DNA of 5,337 nucleotides from CAYGZC01 sp964354225 (GTDB taxonomy: Bacteria; Bacteroidota; Ignavibacteria; UBA10030; SZUA-254), in the NCBI GenBank assembly GCA_964354225.1, contig CAYGZC010000031.1:1-5337 (forward strand), read 5' to 3'. This document shows, in pieces, positions 1 to 5,031 of the stretch. The translations under genes and the position numbers were made by a program. Within the stretch, counting starts at the first letter, position 1, and the number at the start of each line of letters is the position of its first letter. Under the pieces are notes generated by a model. The model was given only the letters and a program-made list of their open reading frames with translations. It made no database searches and had not been told where the DNA came from.

Positions 1-270
1 GATCCGAAGTTTTAACAATGTTGATTCCTTCTTCTCGAAGAAGAATTGCTTGTACAAGTCATCCAGTATTCCTGTTTGCTTCGCGCCAACCAGCGCCTTA
101 CGGTCCGATTGGGAGATAATTATTGTTGGTGTGATGTTGGCGTATTCCAGCATTTCCCAAAACCGATTCTTAGGAGTCAGATAATAGAATCCAAGCTCGT
201 CCGATATTTCCGCTACTGTTGTTCCGACAAATATAACACGTAAGTTTTGAATTAAAATCTCTTTAAGCAT
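1..270 (-). CDS. Mug/TDG-like mismatch-specific DNA glycosylase, N-terminal half (partial at window edge)
   Basis: The frame is open from an ATG at 268-270 to the window edge, giving 90 codons without a stop. The start of the protein resembles E. coli Mug (168 aa): ILIQNLRVIFVGTTVAE at residues 5-21 lines up with Mug ILAPGLRVVFCGINPGL, and GFYYLTPKNRFWEML at 27-41 with Mug GFPFAHPANRFWKVI. The NRFW block (35-38) is a strong mark of this branch of the uracil-DNA glycosylase superfamily. Mug/TDG enzymes remove U or T opposite G, starting base-excision repair in the cytoplasm. An oddity is motif A, which reads GTTVA (16-20) where Mug and TDG have GINPG, so the usual catalytic Asn is replaced by Thr. 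The C-terminal catalytic motif lies outside the window. The gene is 67 bp downstream of vsr, whose product acts on T:G mismatches too. It may be the last gene of the operon or have its own weak promoter. The Shine-Dalgarno is weak (AAGAAA). Membership of the superfamily is fairly sure; substrate is inference. Confidence 0.72.
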   Translation of the reverse strand, partial: MLKEILIQNLRVIFVGTTVAEISDELGFYYLTPKNRFWEMLEYANITPTIIISQSDRKALVGAKQTGILDDLYKQFFFEKKESTLLKLRI

Positions 271-306
271 AGATAGTTTCTTGTTTACTAATGAAAGTAG
301 TTATTT

Positions 307-334
307 ATTTTAACGACTCCTGAACAGGTGCTAA
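307..334 (-). promoter_or_regulatory. Possible weak promoter for the glycosylase gene
   Basis: On the minus strand TTAGCA (329-334, 4/6 to -35) is followed after 16 bp by TAAAAT (307-312, 5/6 to -10), placing a start near 300, about 30 nt before the glycosylase ATG. In AT-rich DNA such matches are common by chance. It would let the glycosylase be made independently of the upstream operon. Confidence 0.2.
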
Positions 335-339
335 CACCT
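326..339. repeat. Small inverted repeat at the vsr stop codon
   Basis: AGGTG-CTAA-CACCT is a perfect 5-bp stem with a 4-base loop that overlaps the vsr stop codon (338-340). On the minus strand it is not followed by a T-run, so it is not a convincing intrinsic terminator. It could slow transcription or be chance. Confidence 0.3.
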
Positions 340-736
340 AATCTGCAAGGAACGCCGATATACGTTTTTTTAAATATTCTGGCCGCTTCTTCCAACACTC
401 CCATACAGTGAGTATCTTCCACCCAGATTGCTTCAGTTCTCGAACAACTCTACGATCCCTTGCTTTGTTTGCTTTGAATTTTGCCCGCCAGAAAGCACGA
501 TTGTTTTTGGGTAATCTCTTGCAACCATGTAAGTGCCAGTAGCATCCATGAACAAATAGTATTTTATTTATAGATTGCAAAACAACATCTGGTTTACCAG
601 GTAGCGATTCTACGTTCGAGCGTAAGTGATATCCTAATTTGTGAACTAACTTTTTAACAACCTCTTCTGCGGGAGTATTTTTTGTCCCAACTCTTTTCAT
701 GGCATTGGAACGTTGTTGCTTGGTTAGATGATCCAT
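338..736 (-). CDS. vsr: Very short patch repair endonuclease (Vsr)
   Basis: This is a 132-aa protein, somewhat shorter than E. coli Vsr (156 aa), of the PD-(D/E)XK-like fold. Vsr nicks DNA 5' of the T in a T:G mismatch formed when 5-methylcytosine deaminates, so a methylated site can be restored to C. The sequence shows the family signatures in order: T21-PAEE with the acidic residue equivalent to E. coli Glu25; PGKPDVV (46-52) with D50 matching catalytic Asp51; FVHGCYWHLHGC (61-72) with H68 matching His69; and WEC (112-114). The zinc ligands C65, H70, C72 and C114 are all present. Aromatic residues Y66, W67 and W83 match positions that wedge into the mismatch. The ATG at 734-736 lies 13 bp after the stop of the 327-aa gene, consistent with one operon; the Shine-Dalgarno is weak. 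The methyltransferase in the same operon supplies the expected source of lesions. A role as the nicking effector of a defence system is an alternative inference. Confidence 0.94.
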   Translation of the reverse strand: MDHLTKQQRSNAMKRVGTKNTPAEEVVKKLVHKLGYHLRSNVESLPGKPDVVLQSINKILFVHGCYWHLHGCKRLPKNNRAFWRAKFKANKARDRRVVRELKQSGWKILTVWECWKKRPEYLKKRISAFLAD

Positions 737-749
737 CGCTGAACGCTCA

Positions 750-1733
750 CTAGACTGTTATCCGCGCGAAGAACGGATAATACGCATGAAAGTCGGCATA
801 GTTTTCCATCATTTTTAAATGTTGGGAAGCGCTATCGCCAATACGATATCCAAGACATTTCAAATAGGTCTGAGTTATTTTGTCGCGCAATGGAAGATGT
901 TTCTGCAAGCTCAGGCGTTCTTGGACACTAAGCACCGGCACACTAATTGGTATCGGTGCTCGCCACTTAAGGTTTGCAAATTTCCACGATTTGAATTGCT
1001 TGGCAACCAAAGTTCTTTCCGAGGTTGGAATAACAATTCCTGTTACGCTCAACATACCGGTAGTATCTCTGTATACCGACGAGTTCAGCACTTGAAAAAC
1101 TCTCCCACCAATTGCTGGAAGAGAATTTTGAGATTGAACTTGAATCAAATCCTGAACTACTCTTCGGTATTTCTCCACGTCGGTGAAGACATCAATATCA
1201 AGGGGGACCGAAATCAAACCGCGGAAATCATTCTCGAACCTGTTTTTGGTTTCTGCCAAGACTGCATCGCGTTCTTTAGTTTCCTCGTAAGTTGCTGGTT
1301 TATTTTTTAGTCCCTCGAGATTGCACTGAACGGTTATTCGGACAACACTAAAGTCTGAAACTTTCGTCAACAATTCCCCGAACCAAGCAAGGTTCTCATA
1401 CTTAAACCCTGTGTAGTCGATCCAGAATATCTGTCGCCCTTTCGATTCAAAGGTCACCAAAAAATCTTTCAAAGTCACTTCAAGCAATTTGATATGCCTA
1501 CAGAATCTGTGGAACCGTTGGCGTTTGTATTCTTCAGGCTTTTCCTCAAGAGACACGAGTTTTGTTTCGGGAAAGAACTGATGAATTAGTTTGCTGTCTT
1601 CTAGAAATGGGCCCGCGAGACTATAGTACGTATATTCCTTAGCCGGTTTTATAGTGAAAACCCTCTTAAGGGCTTCAACCAACATGAGGCGGTCCACAGC
1701 CTTGTTCGGACGCAGGTGATATGGCGGGGTCAT
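750..1733 (-). CDS. Conserved-looking protein of unknown function, Rossmann/methyltransferase-like, partner of GHKL ATPase
   Basis: I cannot assign this 327-aa soluble protein to a named family. Its first half looks like a Rossmann nucleotide- or SAM-binding domain: a glycine-containing strand-loop YYSLAGPFLED (36-46), then a strand ending in acidic residues VSLEEKPEEYKRQRFHRF (60-77), then IFWIDYTGF (102-110), which resembles the catalytic-side strand of class I methyltransferases (D106 followed by Y-T-G). The glycine loop is poorer than a canonical GxGxG, so activity is uncertain. The opening HLRPNKAVDR (6-15) is a basic, motif-like stretch. The second half (about 170-327) has no feature I recognise. 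There are no membrane segments or signal peptide. The ATG overlaps the ATPase stop codon (ATGA, 4 bp), which predicts translational coupling and roughly matched production with the ATPase. This makes a complex of the two plausible. It is either an accessory sensor, a non-cytosine modification enzyme, or a substrate-recognition factor; the evidence does not choose among these. Confidence 0.8.
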   Translation of the reverse strand: MTPPYHLRPNKAVDRLMLVEALKRVFTIKPAKEYTYYSLAGPFLEDSKLIHQFFPETKLVSLEEKPEEYKRQRFHRFCRHIKLLEVTLKDFLVTFESKGRQIFWIDYTGFKYENLAWFGELLTKVSDFSVVRITVQCNLEGLKNKPATYEETKERDAVLAETKNRFENDFRGLISVPLDIDVFTDVEKYRRVVQDLIQVQSQNSLPAIGGRVFQVLNSSVYRDTTGMLSVTGIVIPTSERTLVAKQFKSWKFANLKWRAPIPISVPVLSVQERLSLQKHLPLRDKITQTYLKCLGYRIGDSASQHLKMMENYADFHAYYPFFARITV

Positions 1734-3151
1734 GACTTCTTCGCCTTCCTCAGGATTTCATCGAAACAAGCTTCACCGACTTTTGAAGCTGCAACATCCT
1801 CTTTATCGAAGAGATAATTACTGACAACCTTGACATCGACATCGTTCCTAGAAAAAGAGATCGGAATCCGTCCTCGAGCTTTTCGAGGTGGCATCGGCAG
1901 TGCAGGTTGAAATTGTTCCCCCTTTAGACCAGATGATATCTTATGGAACTTCAACTTGGTTGCCTCGGCTTTGATTTCCTCAAACGTGAGAAGATGCCCT
2001 TCTTTGATATGTTCTTTAGACCTCTGAAGATCTTGTTTCCAGTTGTTGGTATAGTCGATGAACCTTCTCATCCCTTCCCGCATCTTGTTCTTTACCTGTA
2101 GGTACAGAAGGGACGACGCATCGATACCTCGTTTCGTAGTCGTAGTGGGCAGCAACTCCGGAGGTCCCTTAAATTCGACGATCCCGGAAATAGCAATAAA
2201 CTGTGTGTGGTAGACAGGAATATTAGCCTCTCCCCATCCTGTCATAGCTGTACGGTCACAATAAATAATGGCTCTATCGTTGCACAAAACAGTCCAACCT
2301 GCATCTAAACTTGAACGCCTCTTTTCTGTTTGATCTGCTTCAATCTCATCAATGGTGGGAAGAGTACGCGTAAAACCAACTGCCAAGAAAACACTGACCT
2401 CTCCTACTTTCGCCCGATAAATGAAAGGGGAAACGAACTCTTTCTTTGTGGGTGGCTTAAATACCAATTTGGTTGGCTTTGGTTCTATAGGTTCACCATC
2501 AAGCTCGATGACAAACCCCTTATCAATTATGAATGCATAATGGGTCTCAATCGCTTCGCGCAAAGAACTTACAAAGGACTTTTTGTCTTCACCAAATTTC
2601 GCCTTGATCTCATCACGCAGATCCTCTACAACTATTGTGGTTCCATCTTCCTTCATCGACTTCTTTGCCTTTCTCACCGGAAGCCACCAATTGTCCTCGT
2701 CTCTTATCCATTCTGGTGTGATTTCAACCTCATACTGGTGTGGACCATTCTGTGTCGAAATCAAACAACTAGTTCCCATCTTGAAGATTGCTCGCTTCAT
2801 TCCGATTCCATAAACTCCTACCATTCCGTCCTTCTTTGAATCATCATCTTTTTTCCTGCCCATTTTAAATGCATAATCGTGCAGGTTCCAAGGTATCCCT
2901 CCGCAATTATCGTGGATCATGAAACTAGTCGAGCTGATCTTGATCTCAGCCTTCTTCCCTCGGTATGGTTGCTTTCCTGTAAGTTTTTTGTGATTCCTAT
3001 GTATCCCATCCACACAGTTATCAAGGAGATCCAAAATGGCATCAGAAAGTGAAAGGTCCCTTGTGAGCATTGAAACGAAGAAGTCTTTTACTGGAGCGGC
3101 ATCAATGCGCTCATAAATAAATCCATTTGGTAGTTGTTTTGGGTTTGCCAT
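1730..3151 (-). CDS. GHKL-family ATPase, prokaryotic MORC/paraMORC type
   Basis: This 473-aa protein has the GHKL (gyrase, Hsp90, histidine kinase, MutL) ATPase fold. The motifs are: N-box DAILDLLDNCVDG (37-49) with Mg-binding N45; motif I DNCGGI (81-86) with the adenine-contacting D81; the glycine-rich ATP lid GVYGIGMKRAIFKMG (112-126); and DGTTIVV (169-175). The stretch LPTTTTKRGID (334-344) ends a probable S5/transducer-like domain that supplies a lysine to ATP, as in MutL and MORC proteins. The tail (about 390-473) is charged and unassigned. Such ATPases dimerise on ATP binding and act as clamps or remodelers on DNA; in bacteria paraMORC proteins cluster with restriction-modification genes. 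The position of the catalytic Glu of MutL/MORC is Asp (D41). A good GGAG Shine-Dalgarno lies 8 nt upstream of the ATG, 15 bp after the methyltransferase stop. The end overlaps the next gene by ATGA. Family assignment is strong; a defence function is inferred from context. Confidence 0.9.
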   Translation of the reverse strand: MANPKQLPNGFIYERIDAAPVKDFFVSMLTRDLSLSDAILDLLDNCVDGIHRNHKKLTGKQPYRGKKAEIKISSTSFMIHDNCGGIPWNLHDYAFKMGRKKDDDSKKDGMVGVYGIGMKRAIFKMGTSCLISTQNGPHQYEVEITPEWIRDEDNWWLPVRKAKKSMKEDGTTIVVEDLRDEIKAKFGEDKKSFVSSLREAIETHYAFIIDKGFVIELDGEPIEPKPTKLVFKPPTKKEFVSPFIYRAKVGEVSVFLAVGFTRTLPTIDEIEADQTEKRRSSLDAGWTVLCNDRAIIYCDRTAMTGWGEANIPVYHTQFIAISGIVEFKGPPELLPTTTTKRGIDASSLLYLQVKNKMREGMRRFIDYTNNWKQDLQRSKEHIKEGHLLTFEEIKAEATKLKFHKISSGLKGEQFQPALPMPPRKARGRIPISFSRNDVDVKVVSNYLFDKEDVAASKVGEACFDEILRKAKKS

Positions 3152-3159
3152 AAATGATT

Positions 3160-3163
3160 CTCC
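3160..3163 (-). promoter_or_regulatory. Ribosome binding site of the GHKL ATPase gene
   Basis: GGAG on the minus strand, 8 nt before the ATG at 3149-3151 and inside the 15-bp gap after the methyltransferase stop codon. It supports that start and independent initiation of the ATPase within a polycistronic message. Confidence 0.7.
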
Positions 3164-3166
3164 GAT

Positions 3167-4309
3167 TTATTGAATATTTTTCCTGATCCTACTAAGGATT
3201 TCCTCAGCAAGAATTGGACTGACACTATTACCAATTTGACGGAAGCTATGCCATTTAGTGGAATGAAATAGAAACCAATCGGGAAATCCCTGCAAGCGAG
3301 CAGCTTCTCTGGGAGTAATAACTCTGTCCTCGCTAGGATGAATGGGTCGTAGACTTTGATAACTTCCTTTATCTCTTCCAGTCCCTGCGCGAAGTGTTGG
3401 ACAGAATCCTTTAGGATCGAGACGAACTGTCCGAGAGACCTTATCTATTTCTCCTGGTTCCAATCGTTTCCATCTTTTCAAAACTTCTTTCGTATGTATC
3501 GTTCCAACACAACTAGAAACCCGATTCTCATTTTGCAGATATCTGATCGCAGTTGGATCTCCAACATTCTCTGGGATAGCGCCACTCAAACGTTTGCCAA
3601 ACTGGCCATTAGGCTTAATTCGAATCTTGCGCCATCCATCTTCTTCAGACTGGCTTTCTGGATCGATCTTCTTAGGCAATCCTTTCAGAGCGTACTCCAC
3701 TGAAACTTTCTTAATGCTTTTCATTGGCTTAAATGCGTTTTCACTTAATACAATATTTGACGATTTTCGAAAGCCGATAAAAAATACACGAACACGTGAA
3801 GTCGGAGCGCCAAAATCGCTAGCGTTCAAGGTAATGGGTGGCAATAGTGCGTAATCCCGTTTCAGACCTTTCTTGGCTACTTCACGCACTTTATCAAACT
3901 TTTCTCTAAGTAATCCAGGCACGTTCTCACAGACAAAGAATACTGGTTTTATCTCTTTGACCAATTGAAAGAATTTAACAAAGAGATCGTTCCTGTGGTC
4001 GTTTGTATGGTTTCTCCCGATTGTACTAAATCCTTGACATGGCGGACCACCAACTATTCCGGTAACCTCGGATCGCTTCAAGCCTAACAGTGTGAGTAGA
4101 TTTTTTCCTGAGACATCGAAAAGATCGAGTTGAAGGTGGTTAGTATGTGGGAAGTTCTTTTTGTGTGTTGCTATCGCTTTTGGGTCATTGTCGATGGCAC
4201 CAATAAGATTGAAACCTGCACGTGTGGCTCCCAAGCTGAAGCCGCCCACGCCGCAGTAAACGTCAATGATGGAGAGGTTATTTTTTGCACGTTTTTCCAT
4301 GGCTTTCAT
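3167..4309 (-). CDS. DNA (cytosine-5) methyltransferase
   Basis: It transfers methyl from S-adenosylmethionine to C5 of cytosine in a short DNA site. Residues are counted from the longest possible product (392 aa, TTG start at 4345). Motif I is DVYCGVGGFSLG (28-39, SAM binding). Motif IV is GGPPCQGFS (99-107) with nucleophile C103. Motif VI is ENV (140-142) with E140. Motif VIII is GAPTSRVRVFFIG (179-191), keeping both arginines, with Thr at the usual Gln of QxRxR. The variable target-recognition region spans about 192-340. Motif IX is TPREAARLQGFPD (344-356) and motif X is QIGNSVSP (370-377). All parts are intact, so it should be active; the target site cannot be read from sequence, though the vsr partner makes a Dcm-like role natural. 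I list the ATG at 4309 (380 aa). Alternatives are ATG 4300 (377 aa) and TTG 4345; none has a good Shine-Dalgarno, and a candidate promoter and palindrome lie between 4317 and 4345, favouring the shorter forms. It leads the tight run of genes with the ATPase, the 327-aa protein and vsr. Confidence 0.96.
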   Translation of the reverse strand: MKAMEKRAKNNLSIIDVYCGVGGFSLGATRAGFNLIGAIDNDPKAIATHKKNFPHTNHLQLDLFDVSGKNLLTLLGLKRSEVTGIVGGPPCQGFSTIGRNHTNDHRNDLFVKFFQLVKEIKPVFFVCENVPGLLREKFDKVREVAKKGLKRDYALLPPITLNASDFGAPTSRVRVFFIGFRKSSNIVLSENAFKPMKSIKKVSVEYALKGLPKKIDPESQSEEDGWRKIRIKPNGQFGKRLSGAIPENVGDPTAIRYLQNENRVSSCVGTIHTKEVLKRWKRLEPGEIDKVSRTVRLDPKGFCPTLRAGTGRDKGSYQSLRPIHPSEDRVITPREAARLQGFPDWFLFHSTKWHSFRQIGNSVSPILAEEILSRIRKNIQ

Positions 4310-4316
4310 TGCATTG

Positions 4317-4345
4317 AGAATAGTAAATTTCAATGAAATTAGCAA
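4317..4345 (-). promoter_or_regulatory. Candidate promoter of the methyltransferase operon
   Basis: On the minus strand TTGCTA (4340-4345, 4/6 to -35) and TATTCT (4317-4322, 4/6 to -10) are separated by exactly 17 bp. A start would fall at about 4309-4311, directly at the ATG at 4309 and 9 nt before the ATG at 4300. This would mean a leaderless or very short-leader message. The match is moderate, and transcription could equally come from the promoter upstream of the 113-aa gene. Confidence 0.33.
4326..4340. repeat. 15-bp perfect palindrome, possible operator
   Basis: AATTTCA-A-TGAAATT: 7-bp arms that match exactly around one central base. It lies inside the spacer of the candidate methyltransferase promoter, a classic place for a repressor dimer. 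No regulator gene is obvious nearby, apart from the unassigned 113-aa protein or the methyltransferase itself. It is AT-rich, so chance is possible. Confidence 0.4.
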
Positions 4346-4367
4346 GAAACTTTATTGTCATACTTTG

Positions 4368-4390
4368 TGTATCTGTATCCCCTTTGTATC
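4368..4390. repeat. Three copies of TGTATC (GATACA on the minus strand)
   Basis: Copies at 4368-4373, 4374-4379 and 4385-4390. The first two are in tandem, and the second and third are spaced 11 bp apart, about one helical turn. They fill most of the 46-bp gap before the TTG at 4345, just upstream of the candidate -35 of the methyltransferase. They could be binding sites for a regulator; a low-complexity accident is the alternative. Confidence 0.35.
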
Positions 4391-4391
4391 A

Positions 4392-4733
4392 TTAATTAGC
4401 TTCGCCCGATTTGAAGAAACCAGTTGTAAATTCCGCATTGTAAATTACCGGCGGAGTGTGAACATCTGTAATACATATTGCATCAATATCTAAGAAGTGA
4501 AGGCGGAAGCTTTGCTCTTCATCGTTTCGTTTCAGATTAATCACAATCCCGTTGGTGAGTGGCAGCAATTTCAATTCATCTTTTTCTTCAGCATCAATCA
4601 GCGCAACTGAACCTAAATATCGCTCTCCCACTTTCACTTGATAACCTTGACGTTCAAATTCTAACACAGCAACAATAAGCGTTGGCTGGTCGGGTTCCTT
4701 TTTGATTGCTTCAAAAACTCTAGCGAGATTCAT
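4392..4733 (-). CDS. Protein of unknown function, 113 aa
   Basis: I do not recognise the family. The protein is small, soluble and acidic, with no signal peptide, transmembrane segment, metal-binding cluster or helix-turn-helix that I can see. An N-terminal helix-like part (1-12) is followed by alternating hydrophobic stretches (TLIVAVLEF 18-26, GSVALIDAEE 41-50, GIVINLKRN 62-70, FRLHFLDIDAICIT 76-89) that suggest a mainly beta fold. The ATG at 4731-4733 is well supported: GGAG sits 7 nt upstream, and a TATAAT box lies about 30 bp upstream. The stop is 46 bp before the longest methyltransferase reading. It could be an unrelated small gene, a regulator, or an accessory part of the methylase module. 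Same strand and closeness are the only links. Codon use looks like that of the neighbours. The strong ribosome binding site, promoter and clean reading frame make it a likely real gene. Confidence 0.72.
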   Translation of the reverse strand: MNLARVFEAIKKEPDQPTLIVAVLEFERQGYQVKVGERYLGSVALIDAEEKDELKLLPLTNGIVINLKRNDEEQSFRLHFLDIDAICITDVHTPPVIYNAEFTTGFFKSGEAN

Positions 4734-4740
4734 TGGTATT

Positions 4741-4744
4741 CTCC
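4741..4744 (-). promoter_or_regulatory. Ribosome binding site of the 113-aa gene
   Basis: GGAG (within GGAGAA) on the minus strand, 7 nt before the ATG at 4731-4733. It is among the best Shine-Dalgarno sequences in the window and fixes the start of the gene. Confidence 0.7.
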
Positions 4745-4759
4745 AATCAATTTAGTTCA

Positions 4760-4788
4760 ATTATACCTAATTTCGAGATAAAAATCCA
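4760..4788 (-). promoter_or_regulatory. Candidate promoter for the 113-aa gene (and possibly the whole operon)
   Basis: A perfect -10 TATAAT lies at 4760-4765 on the minus strand, with G at -14 giving a partial extended -10. The -35 at 17 bp is poor (TGGATT, 4783-4788, 3/6). Transcription would begin near 4753, leaving a leader of about 20 nt that contains the GGAG ribosome binding site. The arrangement is coherent, but the weak -35 suggests help from an activator or low output. Confidence 0.48.
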
Positions 4789-4826
4789 GAAGCATAACTT
4801 CATCTACCAACGCAATCGTATCTCAT

Positions 4827-4842
4827 GATATGCTCTCATATC
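4827..4842. repeat. Small inverted repeat GATATG-CTCT-CATATC
   Basis: Perfect 6-bp arms around a 4-base loop in the gene-free stretch, upstream of the 113-aa gene promoter. Function unknown; it could be an operator half-site pair or chance in AT-rich DNA. Confidence 0.35.
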
Positions 4843-4846
4843 CACT

Positions 4847-4908
4847 TTCATTGCATCCCCGTCCTAAATTCTTCATGCTTACCCCATCTTAAGGTGCCAA
4901 ATTGGTAC
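4847..4908. repeat. Intergenic repeat, copy 1
   Basis: The core at 4847-4888 (begins TTCATTGCATCCCCGTCC) matches the core of copy 2 at 35 of 42 positions without gaps, by hand alignment. After a short indel the similarity resumes (AGGTGCCAAATTGG at 4892-4905, 11 of 14 with copy 2). The two copies are offset by 115 bp. The right part of this copy forms the left arm of the 31-bp palindrome. It does not code for a protein I can support. Confidence 0.7.
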
Positions 4909-4916
4909 CTTAAGAT
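4886..4916. repeat. 31-bp near-perfect palindrome
   Basis: ATCTTAAGGTGCCAA, central A, then TTGGTACCTTAAGAT: 15-bp arms with one mismatch, which becomes a G-U pair in RNA read from the plus strand. Neither side is followed by a T-run, so a standard intrinsic terminator is unlikely even though it lies between two minus-strand genes. It could be an operator, a cruciform-forming site or a piece of a small mobile repeat. Confidence 0.65.
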
Positions 4917-4961
4917 TTCGAACTCCTCTTTAGTCAACTCAATCATGAAATTACAAGTAGA

Positions 4962-5030
4962 TTCATCGCATTCCCGTCCTTAATTCTTCAAGCTCATGCC
5001 ATCGGGCATAGAGGCGCTCAATTGGAGTCC
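4962..5030. repeat. Intergenic repeat, copy 2
   Basis: The core 4962-5003 (begins TTCATCGCATTCCCGTCC) is about 83 percent identical to copy 1. The tail (AGGCGCTCAATTGG, 5012-5025) is related after an extra 5 bases or so. It ends directly at the stop codon of the ORF6N gene (5032-5034), as if it travels with that gene's 3' end. It contains a small hairpin ATGCC-ATCG-GGCAT (4996-5009). The long palindrome of copy 1 is not preserved here. Confidence 0.68.
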
Positions 5031-5031
5031 A

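Noticed and set aside
46..243. 65-aa plus-strand open frame
   Set aside because: It lies antisense to the Mug/TDG-like glycosylase frame, has no ribosome binding site and shows no recognisable motif.
819..1310. 163-aa and nested 71-aa plus-strand open frames
   Set aside because: Entirely antisense to the 327-aa gene, with atypical Cys/Ser/Phe/Trp-rich composition and no motif; a shadow of the real gene.
2330..2839. 169-aa and 76-aa plus-strand open frames
   Set aside because: Antisense to the well-supported GHKL ATPase; composition and lack of motifs mark them as shadows.
3356..3854. Plus-strand open frames opposite the methyltransferase target-recognition region
   Set aside because: Antisense to conserved methyltransferase sequence, no supporting signals.
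4130..4493. Plus-strand open frames across the methyltransferase start
   Set aside because: They overlap the conserved motif I coding region and the 113-aa gene on the other strand; no ribosome binding site or family match.
4886..4916. Intrinsic terminator for the ORF6N gene
   Set aside because: The palindrome is long, but there is no T-run after it on the minus strand and it lies more than 110 bp after the stop codon, so I list it only as a palindrome.
4734..5031. CRISPR array or tRNA/att site
   Set aside because: Only two diverged repeat copies are present, not a regular array. No cloverleaf pattern or tRNA fragment was seen on either strand.
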